Origin: Sinobacterium caligoides
Lineage (GTDB): Bacteria > Pseudomonadota > Gammaproteobacteria > Pseudomonadales > Sinobacteriaceae
NCBI RefSeq assembly: GCF_003752585.1
Contig: NZ_RKHR01000005.1
Coordinates: 96,947 to 160,946 of the forward strand
Direction of reading: 5' to 3'
DNA length: 64,000 nt
Made by a program: the position numbers and the translations under genes
The notes under the pieces: generated by a model
Databases searched by the model: none
What the model saw: the letters and a program-made list of their open reading frames with translations, nothing else
Told to the model about the DNA's origin: nothing
Shown here: positions 54,510 to 64,000 of the stretch, piece by piece
Layout of the letters: every line of letters begins with the position of its first letter
Position numbering within the stretch: the stretch's first letter is position 1

Positions 54510-55679
54510 CTATAGCAAGCGAACATTTATTACGCCCTCAATTGCAGATAAGCTAGCCAACACCTCTGCCGATGGGCGCTCCGTCACATCAATAATATTG
54601 TACGCTATCTCCCCTCGGCTTTTATTTAATAAATCAATAACGTTAATATTAGCATCAGCGAGAATTGTGGTGATATTACCAAGAATTTTCGGCACATTAT
54701 CATTCGTCAGCGTTAACCTAAAGCCACCGTCTCGAAACATCTTCAAAGAGGGAAAATTCACCGCATTGGTGATATTGCCATTTTCCAAGAAATCCCTAAG
54801 CTGCTCAGCAACCATAACCGCACAGTTATCTTCAGCCTCATCGGTGCTAGCACCTATGTGCGGCATCAAGATACAATCCTTTCTCCCCATTAACTTGCTT
54901 GATGGAAAATCACTAATATACTTTCCTAAATTACCACTCTCTAAACTCTCAACAATCGCGCTCGTATCAACAATCTGCTCTCTAGAAAAGTTAAGCAAAA
55001 CAGTCGATGCATTACAGGACGCCAATATATCACTATTTATAATATTGATCGTGCTTTCTAAAACCGGAAGGTGCAAGGTAATAAAATCAGCGTGAGACAT
55101 CACCGCGGCCATTGAGTCCATTCGCTCAACACTGCTCGGTAGGCGCCATGCTGCCTCAACAGACAATGCGGGGTCGTAACCTAAAACCTTCATCCCTAAT
55201 GATAGCGCCATGTCGGCTATTCTTGAGCCTATCGCCCCAAGACCAACTACACCTAAGGTCCGCCCTGCCAACTCCCCCCCCTTAAACCGCTTCTTCTCCG
55301 CCTCCAATAAGGTACTTAACTCAGCATCGCTATATTGGCCTTGCAAGCTATTCACGTAATCAATACCCGATAAAATCCCCCTAGACGACAACAACATGCC
55401 CGCCAAGACAAGCTCTTTTACTGCATTCGCATTTGCGCCTGGCGCATTAAACACAGGTATTCCCTTCGTCGTACACACATCAAGAGGTATGTTATTAACA
55501 CCCGCTCCAGCTCGAGCAATTGCCCTAACCGTTGGAGAGATATCCTTTTCCTGCATTTTATAAGATCGCAACAGAATGGCATCTGCTTGGTCGCAATCAT
55601 CTTGCAGCGAATAGCTATCAACGGGTAAACGCTCTAAACCTTTCTTAGAGATTTGATTGTATGTACGAACCTTAAACAT
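54510..55679 (-). CDS. D-3-phosphoglycerate dehydrogenase-like protein (SerA family) with ACT domain
   Basis: A 389-residue D-2-hydroxyacid dehydrogenase. The NAD-binding motif is VVGLGAIGS (146-152). A conserved Arg233 (NFSREQIV) and His274 (MPHIGAS) are present, and a C-terminal ACT domain begins near residue 318. It fits the short SerA group that starts serine synthesis by oxidising 3-phosphoglycerate. However, the position of the usual catalytic glutamate after the FP motif is serine (FPSSKLMG, Ser260-Ser261). Either another acid serves or the protein has a different role. It lies between ppiD and the DUF1285 gene; serB/serC are not nearby. Confidence 0.82.
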   Translation of the reverse strand: MFKVRTYNQISKKGLERLPVDSYSLQDDCDQADAILLRSYKMQEKDISPTVRAIARAGAGVNNIPLDVCTTKGIPVFNAPGANANAVKELVLAGMLLSSRGILSGIDYVNSLQGQYSDAELSTLLEAEKKRFKGGELAGRTLGVVGLGAIGSRIADMALSLGMKVLGYDPALSVEAAWRLPSSVERMDSMAAVMSHADFITLHLPVLESTINIINSDILASCNASTVLLNFSREQIVDTSAIVESLESGNLGKYISDFPSSKLMGRKDCILMPHIGASTDEAEDNCAVMVAEQLRDFLENGNITNAVNFPSLKMFRDGGFRLTLTNDNVPKILGNITTILADANINVIDLLNKSRGEIAYNIIDVTERPSAEVLASLSAIEGVINVRLL

Positions 55680-55762
55680 GTATCACCTTATCATCCTGAC
55701 AATATTAGCTTGTCGTTATTATTAGTCCCGCACTAGATTACATCCATAGACGGTAATTTTTA

Positions 55763-55791
55763 AGCAAAAAAAACCGCTCTAGGAGCGGTTT
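55763..55791 (-). terminator. Rho-independent terminator of ppiD
   Basis: AACCGCTC and GAGCGGTT arms with a three-base loop. The minus-strand T run (55766-55773) follows, ending the ppiD transcript 16 bases past its stop. Confidence 0.92.
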
Positions 55792-55806
55792 AATTAATAC
55801 ATAACC

Positions 55807-57681
55807 TTAAAGCGTCTCTATATCAGCCTCACGTTTTAGGGCCGCCCGAATATTGACTAAACTTTGACTACCATTGCTACGTGCAACATAGTTAGAGAAG
55901 TATTCTCTTTCCTTTGCTGATACAGCAGATATCTCCCCATCTTCGACCGTTGCTAACGATACGATTGCTATATCACCGGAGGCCAAGCGAACCTTCTCAA
56001 ATGAACTTAACTTAACACGTGGCATAGTAAATAATGTTTTGGCTATTTCAGGAGGCAAACTCCCTGCAGCCTCCCTAGTCACAGAAGCAATTGTTTTCAC
56101 CTCAAGCTCATACTGCTTCGCAACAGCGGCTAATGATTCAGCACTACTGTCGACAACCTTATCGGCCATCTCATCAAGCGCCAAGCTTAGCTTCTGCTGC
56201 TTAAGCTGTGCTCTGATCTCACTAGAAACTGAAGCTAGTGGCATTAGCTCAGCCTCAACATGCTTCTCGAGATGCATTACAACAGCATGTGTATCCGATA
56301 TTTCAACAACCTCTGAATTATTGCCATCATTCAAAACATCAGCAGAAAAAGCTGCCTTAACAACCTCTGGGTTAGCGAAAATAGAAGCTCCGCCTTTACG
56401 CTCAAACAGCTTACTTGTTGAGACCTTTAGCCCAAGCTCTTCAGCAGGCCCCTTCAAATCACTCGCATTGAACGTATAATCTTTGAGCTCTTCAAGTAAT
56501 TGAACATAGGCAACAGAGGCCTGATCCCGCTGAAGTGTTCGCTCAATTTCGTCACGTCGCTCTGCAAATGAAGCGGGTGTTGACTTATCGACACTAATCA
56601 CCTTAATCAAGTGGACACCATCATCAGTCACTACCGGCTCAGACAACGCTCCTGCATCTAAGCTAGCAATTGCTGTTTCGAAAGCTGGCGGAAAGGTGTC
56701 GCCAGTGGTAACACCTAGGTCACCGCCCAGAGCAGCGGAACCAACATCTTCAGAAGCCTCTTCTGCAACGCTAGCAAAATCCTCTCCTGCATCAAGCCTG
56801 GCTTTAATTGCTACTATTTTCTCTTTTGCTGCAGCTAGATCGGTATCATCATCTAAAGCGATCATGATATGCGCGACATGACGCTCCGTCACTGCCTTTT
56901 CTTGCGCCAACTGCTGCTTATACTGCTCTTTTAAAACATCTTCAGCAATGGGTTTGAAAAGGTCAGTAATATTAAGCTCTATATAGCTAACAGCGACCTT
57001 CTCTTCCGTCATAAATGACGACTTATTGTCAGCATAATAACTTGCCACTTCGCCGTCAGATACTTCGACCTGATCACGAACCATCGCCTCAGGTACAACA
57101 ACATACCCCCCAGATCTTTTCTGTTTCAGTAACTTAGAGGCAGCATCAAGCTCAGCCGCGGTCGCAAAATCAGAACCTGCAATACCATTGCTATATTGGT
57201 TCATCAATAGCTGGCTGCTTAGAAACGCCTTATACGTCGTAGGAGTAAAGCCCGCTGACCTCAGGATGGCGACAAATCTATCAGTGGAGAACTTTCCATC
57301 TTCCTGAAAAGCAGGGTCGGCAACGATCATCTTATCAAGCTGACCATCAGCAATCATAAGATCCTCAGTACGCGCTTGCTGCAATAGAATCCTGTCATCA
57401 ATTAACTGATTCAGCGCTGGCGTGCGCAATATTTTGGCATCAAATTGACTCGCATCAAAGCCTTCGCCAAACTGACTCTGCAGTCTTTGCAACTGCTGGT
57501 TCATCTCTCTATTAACATCAGTCTCTGTTATTGCCTCACCATTAACCTTGGCGACCTCCCCACCTTCCGGTGCACTACTGAATAAAGAATCTATACCAAA
57601 TAAAGCAAAGGGAACGATCATAATGCCGATTATTATTTTCGCCATCGTTCCTTGAGAATTATCTCGAATATTTTGAAGCAT
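55807..57681 (-). CDS. ppiD: Periplasmic folding chaperone PpiD
   Basis: A 624-residue inner-membrane-anchored chaperone of the SurA/parvulin type. A short cytoplasmic N-terminus (MLQNIRDNSQGTMAKII) leads into one transmembrane helix (about 14-35), then a SurA-like domain (VAKVNGEAITETDVN), a parvulin-like domain at about 265-365 (RHVAHIMIAL, DLGVTTGDTFPPAFE, VVTDDGVHLIKV) and a C-terminal helical region. It assists newly exported proteins at the Sec translocon. It is downstream of hupB, matching the conserved lon-hupB-ppiD order, but a terminator lies between them. Confidence 0.95.
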   Translation of the reverse strand: MLQNIRDNSQGTMAKIIIGIMIVPFALFGIDSLFSSAPEGGEVAKVNGEAITETDVNREMNQQLQRLQSQFGEGFDASQFDAKILRTPALNQLIDDRILLQQARTEDLMIADGQLDKMIVADPAFQEDGKFSTDRFVAILRSAGFTPTTYKAFLSSQLLMNQYSNGIAGSDFATAAELDAASKLLKQKRSGGYVVVPEAMVRDQVEVSDGEVASYYADNKSSFMTEEKVAVSYIELNITDLFKPIAEDVLKEQYKQQLAQEKAVTERHVAHIMIALDDDTDLAAAKEKIVAIKARLDAGEDFASVAEEASEDVGSAALGGDLGVTTGDTFPPAFETAIASLDAGALSEPVVTDDGVHLIKVISVDKSTPASFAERRDEIERTLQRDQASVAYVQLLEELKDYTFNASDLKGPAEELGLKVSTSKLFERKGGASIFANPEVVKAAFSADVLNDGNNSEVVEISDTHAVVMHLEKHVEAELMPLASVSSEIRAQLKQQKLSLALDEMADKVVDSSAESLAAVAKQYELEVKTIASVTREAAGSLPPEIAKTLFTMPRVKLSSFEKVRLASGDIAIVSLATVEDGEISAVSAKEREYFSNYVARSNGSQSLVNIRAALKREADIETL

Positions 57682-57730
57682 TACCCACCCTCAACAAGCT
57701 ATAAGCTGTATAACCAAACTACAGATAAAA

Positions 57731-57758
57731 AAAAAGCGTATCGTATGATACGCTTTTT
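57731..57758 (-). terminator. Rho-independent terminator of hupB
   Basis: AAAAAGCGTATC and GATACGCTTTTT form a 12-base-pair perfect stem with a four-base loop, 19 bases past the hupB stop. A and T runs on both sides let it work in either direction. Confidence 0.95.
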
Positions 57759-57777
57759 ATAACACTGAAGACAGCAA

Positions 57778-58053
57778 TTAGCTGTTAACAGCGTCCTTCA
57801 ATGCCTTACCAGGCTTGAAGCTTGGGATAGTTGCAGCTGCAATTTGAATTGGCTCACCAGTGCGAGGGTTGCGGCCAGTACGCGCAGCACGCTCTTTAAC
57901 GCCAAAAGTACCAAAACCAACAAGCACAACTTGCTCGCCTTTCTTCAATTCCTCTGCAACGCTATCGATCATCGCATCTAGTGCACGACCGGCAGCGGCT
58001 TTAGGCAAGTCAGCTTGAGCAGCAATGGCTTCAATCAGCTCGGATTTATTCAC
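57778..58053 (-). CDS. hupB: DNA-binding protein HU-beta
   Basis: A 91-residue histone-like nucleoid protein that bends and compacts DNA. The whole family pattern is present: [11 protein letters not shown] start, [32 protein letters not shown] and [13 protein letters not shown]. It lies between lon and ppiD with its own terminator, the standard gammaproteobacterial arrangement. Confidence 0.98.
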   Translation of the reverse strand: MNKSELIEAIAAQADLPKAAAGRALDAMIDSVAEELKKGEQVVLVGFGTFGVKERAARTGRNPRTGEPIQIAAATIPSFKPGKALKDAVNS

Positions 58054-58200
58054 AGTATTCCCCTTCTAAAATTACTTACGTCACGTCTTTAAAAACATTA
58101 AAATTAGCTCTCGCTAAAACTAAAGCGACGAGTGTTGAGTGAACTTATTCACCACTCTTTATACCAAGCGCTAGAATGGCGGTCAAGCTACTCACACGCC

Positions 58201-60618
58201 TCAATGTGTACTAATTATGCCGTCTGCAGGTGAATTTGATTTACCTCCAACAGGACGGTCCCAACCAGCCATATATTCCTCATCAGTTATTGACTCTGGC
58301 ATTTTTTCAAGGGCCAATTCCAGCACTTCATCAATCCATTGCACAGGGTGAATGTCTAAAGCACTCTTGATATTCTCAGGAATCTCTTTGAGATCTCGCT
58401 TATTGTCGAAAGGTATGATCACTCGCTTGATGCCCCCTCGGTGCGCAGCCAACAGCTTCTCTTTCAACCCTCCAATAGGCAGAACCTCACCTCGTAAAGT
58501 TATCTCCCCCGTCATTGCCACATCCGCCCTAACAGGAATGTTAGTCAAAACCGAGGTCAAAGCCGTACACATACCGATACCGGCGCTTGGCCCATCTTTC
58601 GGTGTCGCCCCTTCAGGTACATGGATGTGAATATCATACTTTTCATGGAAATTTGCAGGAATGCCTAGCGCTTGAGAACGCCCGCGTACGACGGTGGTAG
58701 CCGCCTGTATAGACTCCTGCATCACATCGCCTAATTTACCTGTCTTTACTTGTCGACCTCGACCAACTATTGCTGCAGCCTCAATAGTCAGCAACTCACC
58801 GCCGACAGATGTCCAAGCAAGACCAACAACCTGACCTACCTGGTTTTTTTCTTCTGCCTTACCATAATTAAACTTCTGAACACCTAAGTAGTCTTCAAGG
58901 TTCTCTGAAGCAACAGAAACCTGGTCTTGCCCGCCATCAAGTAAGAAAGATTTAACAACTTTGCGACAAACTTTCGCAACTTCACGCTCTAGGCCTCGTA
59001 CGCCAGCCTCACGCGTATAATGACGAATGACCTCTCGTATCGCGCTCTCACCTAAGTCGAGCTCCGCATCAGCTAAGCCATTCTTTTTTAGCTGCTTTGG
59101 TACGAGATAGCGCTCTGCTATATTTACTTTTTCATCTTCGGTATAGCCTGGGATACGAATGACTTCCATGCGATCCAGAAGCGGACCAGGAATATTCATC
59201 GAATTTGACGTACAGACAAACATAACCTCAGAAAGATCATAATCAACCTCTAGATAATGATCATTGAAGCTATTATTTTGCTCAGGATCGAGAACTTCTA
59301 ACAAAGCAGAGGCTGGATCACCACGATTATCCATACCCATCTTGTCTATTTCATCTAAAAGAAACAGCGGATTACGCACCCCCACCTTAGACATTTTCTG
59401 AACAATCTTGCCTGGCATAGAGCCTATATACGTTCTTCTATGACCACGAATCTCCGACTCATCACGCACACCACCCAGGGCCATCCGCACAAACTTTCGG
59501 TTTGTCGCCCTAGCGATAGACTCCCCCAAGGATGTTTTACCAACCCCCGGCGGACCCACAAGACAAAGTACCGGACCATTAAGCTTTTTCACCCTCTGCT
59601 GAACGGCCAAATACTCTAAAATACGATCCTTAACCTCTTCCAGGCCATAATGATCACTATTCAAAACCTTATCGGCTTTAGCTAAATCATGACGTACCTT
59701 GGAGCGTTTCTTCCAAGGGACCCCTACCATCCAATCAATATAGCCTCGAACAACTGACGCTTCTGCTGACATCGGCGACATCATTTTAAGCTTATTAAGT
59801 TCAGCCAGCGCCTTCTCTTTCGCTTCCTTAGGCATACCTGCAGCTTCAATTTTTGCTGCCAACTCCTCGGCTTCATTGGGGACTTCATCCAGATCTCCCA
59901 ACTCCTTCTGGATAGCCTTCATTTGCTCATTGAGATAGTACTCTCGCTGACTCTTCTCCATCTGTTTTTTAACTCGCCCGCGAATACGCTTTTCAACGTT
60001 AAACAGATCTATTTCTGAATTCATCAAGCCCATTAAAAACTCAATACGCTCCTGCGTCTTAACTACCTCGAGAATCTCTTGCTTCTGACCAACATCCAGA
60101 GAAAGATGTGCCGCAATCGTGTCCGCCAAACGGCCTGGCTCATCGATACCGTTTAATGATGTCATCACCTCAGAGGGGACTTTTTTACTCATGCTGACAT
60201 ATTGATCAAACTGAGCCAGCAAAGTTTTAACGAGAAGCTCTGATTCCCGGGCTGACAACTCCTCTGCCTCTAATGCAGTAACATCAGCCTTAAAAAAACC
60301 ATCGGACTCAACAACAGAGCCTACTTCAGCGCGACGCCCCCCCTCAACAAGCACCTTAACAGTACCATCGGGCAGTTTTAACAACTGTAGAACAGTGGAA
60401 ACAGTTCCAATCGAATAAATATCGTCAGCGCTTGGGTCATCTTCTGATGCGTTTTTTTGCGCAACCAAAAGAACCTGCTTATCCCCTTCCATCGCATGCT
60501 CTAGAGCTGCAATAGATTTCTCGCGACCAACAAAAAGAGGGATAACCATCTGTGGATAGACCACCACATCACGTAGCGGCAACAGGGGGATATTATGAAT
60601 AAGATTTGATTCAGACAT
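58201..60618 (-). CDS. lon: ATP-dependent protease Lon
   Basis: An 805-residue AAA+ protease that degrades misfolded and regulatory proteins in the cytoplasm. The N-terminal substrate domain ([20 protein letters not shown]) and a coiled-coil region (about 190-300) precede the ATPase with Walker [14 protein letters not shown] and Walker [11 protein letters not shown]. The protease domain has the catalytic serine in [10 protein letters not shown] and the lysine in [15 protein letters not shown] choose the ATG at 60618, eight bases after a GAGG; a GTG two codons earlier is open. No heat-shock promoter was recognised upstream. A clpX terminator lies before it. Confidence 0.98.
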   Translation of the reverse strand: MSESNLIHNIPLLPLRDVVVYPQMVIPLFVGREKSIAALEHAMEGDKQVLLVAQKNASEDDPSADDIYSIGTVSTVLQLLKLPDGTVKVLVEGGRRAEVGSVVESDGFFKADVTALEAEELSARESELLVKTLLAQFDQYVSMSKKVPSEVMTSLNGIDEPGRLADTIAAHLSLDVGQKQEILEVVKTQERIEFLMGLMNSEIDLFNVEKRIRGRVKKQMEKSQREYYLNEQMKAIQKELGDLDEVPNEAEELAAKIEAAGMPKEAKEKALAELNKLKMMSPMSAEASVVRGYIDWMVGVPWKKRSKVRHDLAKADKVLNSDHYGLEEVKDRILEYLAVQQRVKKLNGPVLCLVGPPGVGKTSLGESIARATNRKFVRMALGGVRDESEIRGHRRTYIGSMPGKIVQKMSKVGVRNPLFLLDEIDKMGMDNRGDPASALLEVLDPEQNNSFNDHYLEVDYDLSEVMFVCTSNSMNIPGPLLDRMEVIRIPGYTEDEKVNIAERYLVPKQLKKNGLADAELDLGESAIREVIRHYTREAGVRGLEREVAKVCRKVVKSFLLDGGQDQVSVASENLEDYLGVQKFNYGKAEEKNQVGQVVGLAWTSVGGELLTIEAAAIVGRGRQVKTGKLGDVMQESIQAATTVVRGRSQALGIPANFHEKYDIHIHVPEGATPKDGPSAGIGMCTALTSVLTNIPVRADVAMTGEITLRGEVLPIGGLKEKLLAAHRGGIKRVIIPFDNKRDLKEIPENIKSALDIHPVQWIDEVLELALEKMPESITDEEYMAGWDRPVGGKSNSPADGIISTH

Positions 60619-60682
60619 TGGCACTACCTCAGCTCTAACATGAACTTGGTCGACAATAAAACAACATTATGATTACAGCAGT

Positions 60683-60716
60683 AAAAAAACTTTATCTCTG
60701 CCCTGAAAAGGCAGAG
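60683..60716 (-). terminator. Terminator downstream of clpX
   Basis: CTCTGCC and GGCAGAG arms with a seven-base loop (60696-60716), followed on the minus strand by a run of seven T (60683-60689) a few bases later. The spacing to the T run is slightly long, so it may be leaky and allow some read-through to lon. Confidence 0.65.
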
Positions 60717-60751
60717 AACAATACGCCCCACAGAGCAGGGCGCTACAATAG

Positions 60752-62044
60752 TTATTCTTTAGGTAAAGCTTTAGCGGGCTGCTCAACTGCTTCGTAAACA
60801 ATCAAGGGCTCAGACTCCCCTTTGATTACAGCACCGTCAATTACCACTTTACTAACCCCCTCTTGAGAAGGGACATCAAACATCACGTCAAGCAACACGG
60901 CCTCCAAAATAGAGCGTAAACCACGAGCCCCTGTCTTGCGCTCCATAGCTCGCAACGCTACTTCGCTCAACGCATCCTCTCGAAAGTCGATCTCAACATT
61001 TTCCATCTCAAACAACTTACCATATTGCTTGATAAGTGAGTTTTTCGGCTCTGTAAGAATTTTTATCAATGCTGCTTCGTCAAGCTCCTCTAACGTTGCA
61101 ACCATTGGCAAACGACCAACAAATTCAGGAATCAAACCGTAACGAATTAAATCCTCTGGTTCTAAGTCCTTAAGCAACTGACCAACATTGCTCTTTTCAT
61201 CCTTACTCTTAACCTCAGCCCCAAAACCGATCCCGCCTTTTTCAGAGCGATCTCGAATAACTTTGTCTAGGCCAGCAAAAGCACCCCCACAAATAAACAA
61301 TATATTTGAGGTATCTACCTGCAAAAACTCTTGCTGAGGGTGTTTACGACCACCTTGCGGGGGGACCGACGCCACAGTACCTTCGATAAGCTTGAGTAAT
61401 GCCTGCTGCACACCCTCACCAGAAACATCACGTGTAATGCTCGGGTTGTCGGACTTTCGAGAGATTTTATCGATCTCATCGATGTAAACAATACCCTTCT
61501 CAGCACGCTCCACATCATAATCACACTTTTGTAGAAGCTTCTGGATAATGTTTTCAACGTCCTCACCTACATAACCCGCTTCAGTAAGCGTTGTTGCATC
61601 GGCAATTGTAAAAGGAACATTGAGCAACCTAGCTAGAGTTTCAGCCAATAGCGTCTTACCACTACCAGTAGGACCGACAAGCAAAATATTGCTTTTACCT
61701 AGCTCAACCCCGTCTTTCTTGAGGTTGCCACTGTATTTAAGCCTTTTGTAGTGATTATAAACAGCGACGGCCAATACTTTCTTAGCTCTTGGCTGACCAA
61801 TAACGTAATCATCCAATGTACGGCTGATTTCTAGAGGAGACGGCAAACCCTCTTGGTCGTCTTCGCTGGTACTCTCCTGTACTTCTTCGCGAATGATGTC
61901 GTTACATAGATCGACACACTCATCACAAATAAAGACTGACGGTCCGGCGATTAGCTTTCTCACCTCATGCTGACTTTTTCCACAAAAGGAGCAATACAGC
62001 AGTTTTCCGCCGTCCTCACCCTTGCCATTAGTCTCGTCTGTCAT
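60752..62044 (-). CDS. clpX: ATP-dependent Clp protease ATP-binding subunit ClpX
   Basis: A 430-residue AAA+ unfoldase that recognises tagged substrates and feeds them to ClpP. The N-terminal zinc domain has Cys18, Cys21, Cys40 and Cys43. The Walker A is [11 protein letters not shown], the Walker [10 protein letters not shown], and the pore loop [10 protein letters not shown] is present. An IGF loop for ClpP docking is seen in GGIGFGAE. It follows clpP by 86 bases on the same strand, as in most gammaproteobacteria. Confidence 0.98.
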   Translation of the reverse strand: MTDETNGKGEDGGKLLYCSFCGKSQHEVRKLIAGPSVFICDECVDLCNDIIREEVQESTSEDDQEGLPSPLEISRTLDDYVIGQPRAKKVLAVAVYNHYKRLKYSGNLKKDGVELGKSNILLVGPTGSGKTLLAETLARLLNVPFTIADATTLTEAGYVGEDVENIIQKLLQKCDYDVERAEKGIVYIDEIDKISRKSDNPSITRDVSGEGVQQALLKLIEGTVASVPPQGGRKHPQQEFLQVDTSNILFICGGAFAGLDKVIRDRSEKGGIGFGAEVKSKDEKSNVGQLLKDLEPEDLIRYGLIPEFVGRLPMVATLEELDEAALIKILTEPKNSLIKQYGKLFEMENVEIDFREDALSEVALRAMERKTGARGLRSILEAVLLDVMFDVPSQEGVSKVVIDGAVIKGESEPLIVYEAVEQPAKALPKE

Positions 62045-62130
62045 CTAATACCTCATCATCTATATACTTTACGCATCTATGTCTTAAGAGATAAGGACTC
62101 TCAAGACATATTACAAGTGTCGACACAATA

Positions 62131-62772
62131 TTATTGTGCCTCACCACGCTGACCCACTACCTCATCGATCAAGCCATACTCTTTTGAGGCCTCAGCACTC
62201 ATAAAGTTATCTCTCTCAGTATCACGCTCAATCGTCTCAATGTCCTGGCCAGTATGCTGAGCCATTAATGCATTAAGCTTTTCACGGATGATAAGTATCT
62301 CCTGAGCCTGAATATTAATATCTGTCGCCTGCCCCTGGGCTCCACCACTAGGCTGATGAATCATCACTCTAGAGTTTGGTAGTGCAGAACGTTTACCTTT
62401 TGCACCACCAGCCAAAAGAAACGCCCCCATGCTGCAAGCTTGACCCAAGCACATTGTCGTCACATCAGGCTTAATAAACTGCATCGTATCGTAAATAGAA
62501 AGACCTGCAGTCACTGATCCGCCTGGTGAGTTAATATACAAATGAATGTCTTTGTCAGGGTTTTCAGACTCTAGAAAAAGCAACTGAGCAACAATCAGGT
62601 TGGCCATGTAATCATCGACAGGGCCTACACAGAAGATGACGCGCTCTTTAAGTAGACGCGAGTAGATATCATACGAGCGCTCTCCTCGGGCAGATTGCTC
62701 GACTACCATAGGGACCAGCCCTACATTATTTACAGTGTAATCGACATTAGCGTCGGCTTTATAATTAGACAT
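62131..62772 (-). CDS. clpP: ATP-dependent Clp protease proteolytic subunit ClpP
   Basis: A 213-residue serine protease that forms a tetradecameric chamber with ClpX. The catalytic triad is visible: Ser114 in [11 protein letters not shown], His139 in [10 protein letters not shown] and Asp188 in [10 protein letters not shown] short N-terminal propeptide precedes [22 protein letters not shown]. It lies downstream of tig, separated by a terminator-like hairpin. Confidence 0.98.
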   Translation of the reverse strand: MSNYKADANVDYTVNNVGLVPMVVEQSARGERSYDIYSRLLKERVIFCVGPVDDYMANLIVAQLLFLESENPDKDIHLYINSPGGSVTAGLSIYDTMQFIKPDVTTMCLGQACSMGAFLLAGGAKGKRSALPNSRVMIHQPSGGAQGQATDINIQAQEILIIREKLNALMAQHTGQDIETIERDTERDNFMSAEASKEYGLIDEVVGQRGEAQ

Positions 62773-62829
62773 GGCTGTTCGTTATTCCTATCAACACAAG
62801 AAGTTATAGATAAAGTATTCTACACCCAC

Positions 62830-62873
62830 AAAAAAAGCAAGCGACTACCCCATGCAGTGTAGCCGCTTGCTTT
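62830..62873 (-). terminator. Terminator-like hairpin downstream of tig
   Basis: AAAGCAAGCG and CGCTTGCTTT form a ten-base-pair perfect stem with a 20-base loop that contains a further CTAC/GTAG pairing. It lies between the tig stop and clpP, with an A run (T run on the minus strand) after the stem. Confidence 0.85.
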
Positions 62874-62899
62874 ATTTATGCAGAAGATTTGAAGATTTA

Positions 62900-64000
62900 T
62901 TAAGCCGCAGGCTGCTCTTGCGCAATAACGTCTTCGTAGCTCTGAGCTTCTTCTGTAACAGTAGCCGCTGCAAGGATGGTTTCAACAACCTGATCTTCTA
63001 GCACTGCAGACTCAACAGCCTGCAGTTGCTCTTGGTTGCCATAGTAGTGTTCAACAACCTGCTCTGGCTCCTGGTATGTAGAAGCAATTTCCTCGACCTT
63101 AGCACGAACCTTGTCAGCATCAGGACTAATCTTCTCAGACTTAATAACCTCACCCAGCAACAATCCTAAGCGCACACGACGCTCAGCCTGCTCAGTGAAC
63201 ATGTCGTCCGGCAGGATCGACTTATCAAGACCTTGTGCACCCGCACCAAACTGCTGGAACATTTGATTACGCAGAGTTTCAATTTCACCAGCGACTAACG
63301 CCTTAGGAACATCAACCTCATTTGCCGCCAAGACAGCATCCATAACCTGAGTTTTGACCTTGTTGTTCGCTGCGTTTGCTAGCTCACGCGTCATGTTGGC
63401 CTTCACCTCAGCTCGAAAACCTTCTTCACCAGCGTCCGCAACACCATATTTAGCAAAGAACTCTTCGTTTAGCTCTGCCTCAACACGCTCACTAACAGTG
63501 TTCACAGTAACCTTAAACTCAACAGCAGCACCCTTGAGCTCTTCGTTATGATAATCTTCTGGGAAGCTCAGCTCGAGAGTCTTTGTGTCACCAGCAGACA
63601 GACCTTCGATGCCAGCTTCAAAGCCTGGAATCATGCGGTTAGAGCCAAGCTCTAGATCACTTGCCTCAGCGCTACCGCCGGCGAACTCTTCTCCGCCTTT
63701 AGTGCCGACATAGTCGATGTTAACTTGATCGCCTTCAGCAGCTGCACGCTCAACAACATTCCACGTACCTTGCTGTTTGCGGAAGATCTCGATCATCTTC
63801 GCAACATCAGCATCATTCACCTCTGCAACAGGCTTAGTGATTTCAATAGATGAGAAGTCAGCAAGCTCAACGCTCGGGTAAACTTCAAATACGGCAACAT
63901 ATTCGAGGTCTTTACCCGCTTCTATTTGCTTAGGCTCAATAGCAGGCTGACCAGCAGGCTGCACCTTCTCTTGTGTAACGGCTTCGTAGAAAGATTGGCT
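62900..64000 (-). CDS. tig: Trigger factor, 5' end outside the window
   Basis: Ribosome-associated chaperone and prolyl isomerase that meets nascent chains at the exit tunnel. 366 codons are visible; the frame is open to the right edge (SQSFYEAVTQEKVQPAG at the edge), so about 70-80 N-terminal residues, including the ribosome-binding signature, are missing. The FKBP-type isomerase domain (EGDQVNIDYVGTKGGEEFAGGSA, IPGFEAGIEGLSAGD, FPEDYHNEELKG) is intact, followed by the helical C-terminal arms. It ends in the expected place before clpP. Confidence 0.97.
   Translation of the reverse strand, partial: SQSFYEAVTQEKVQPAGQPAIEPKQIEAGKDLEYVAVFEVYPSVELADFSSIEITKPVAEVNDADVAKMIEIFRKQQGTWNVVERAAAEGDQVNIDYVGTKGGEEFAGGSAEASDLELGSNRMIPGFEAGIEGLSAGDTKTLELSFPEDYHNEELKGAAVEFKVTVNTVSERVEAELNEEFFAKYGVADAGEEGFRAEVKANMTRELANAANNKVKTQVMDAVLAANEVDVPKALVAGEIETLRNQMFQQFGAGAQGLDKSILPDDMFTEQAERRVRLGLLLGEVIKSEKISPDADKVRAKVEEIASTYQEPEQVVEHYYGNQEQLQAVESAVLEDQVVETILAAATVTEEAQSYEDVIAQEQPAA

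Noticed and set aside
1-64000. CRISPR arrays, insertion sequences, prophage, tRNA or rRNA genes, defence islands
   Set aside because: No regularly spaced repeats, transposase or integrase motifs, cloverleaf-like segments or rRNA signatures were found; gene content is consistently chromosomal housekeeping.

Overview
The window looks like ordinary chromosome from a free-living, probably marine, gammaproteobacterium. Several gene orders point to this: the tig-clpP-clpX-lon-hupB-ppiD proteostasis block, the dnaQ-rnhA / yafS / gloB / mltD block next to nhaB and fimL (an order also known from Pseudomonas), a CysI-type sulfite reductase paired with a DUF934 gene, and the etfBA / ETF-QO divergon. These fit the Pseudomonadales/Cellvibrionales side of the class, but no rRNA or other marker fixes the genus. 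I see no insertion sequence, prophage, CRISPR array, tRNA or rRNA. Genes are dense on both strands with short intergenic gaps and many hairpin terminators.

Left part (1-16.2 kb): the leuCD end of a leucine operon (leuD runs off the left edge) is divergent from a LysR regulator. Then come a MocA-like nucleotidyltransferase and a small flavoprotein, an isolated gspG pseudopilin gene, sohB, a two-helix membrane protein and fimL. nhaB follows, then dnaQ-rnhA, yafS, gloB, mltD and an HDOD-GAF signalling protein.

Middle part (16.3-31.3 kb): a complete Yej/Opp-type peptide ABC importer operon is followed by a BASS-family transporter. Three rRNA methyltransferases (rlmG, rsmC, rlmD) lie within 6 kb, interspersed with a low-molecular-weight tyrosine phosphatase, a small surface-type protein with a PEP-CTERM-like tail and a BcrC-like undecaprenyl-pyrophosphatase. 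Next come a secreted DUF4124 protein with a pilin-like C-terminal half and a luciferase-like oxidoreductase preceded by a perfect operator-like palindrome.

Right part (31.4-64 kb): an AddAB-like helicase-nuclease pair, a DAHP synthase, a TetR regulator, nfuA, metH, a MATE exporter, sulfite reductase plus DUF934, a CPA2 antiporter and a YceI-like protein. Then etfBA and the divergent ETF-QO gene, DUF1285, a SerA-like dehydrogenase, ppiD, hupB, lon, clpX, clpP and tig (5' end outside the right edge).

The window is mainly housekeeping, and I found no clear multi-gene novel system. The items most worth a second look are a 24-codon ORF with an excellent ribosome binding site just upstream of etfB, the DUF4124-pilin fusion, a DnaQ with insertions in its exonuclease domain, the orphan gspG beside fimL, a SerA-like protein lacking the expected catalytic glutamate, the AddAB-like pair, the palindrome at the luciferase-like gene, and a structured element just beyond addA. 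Coordinates are read directly from the sequence. Family assignments come from recognised motifs and remembered synteny, not from a search.
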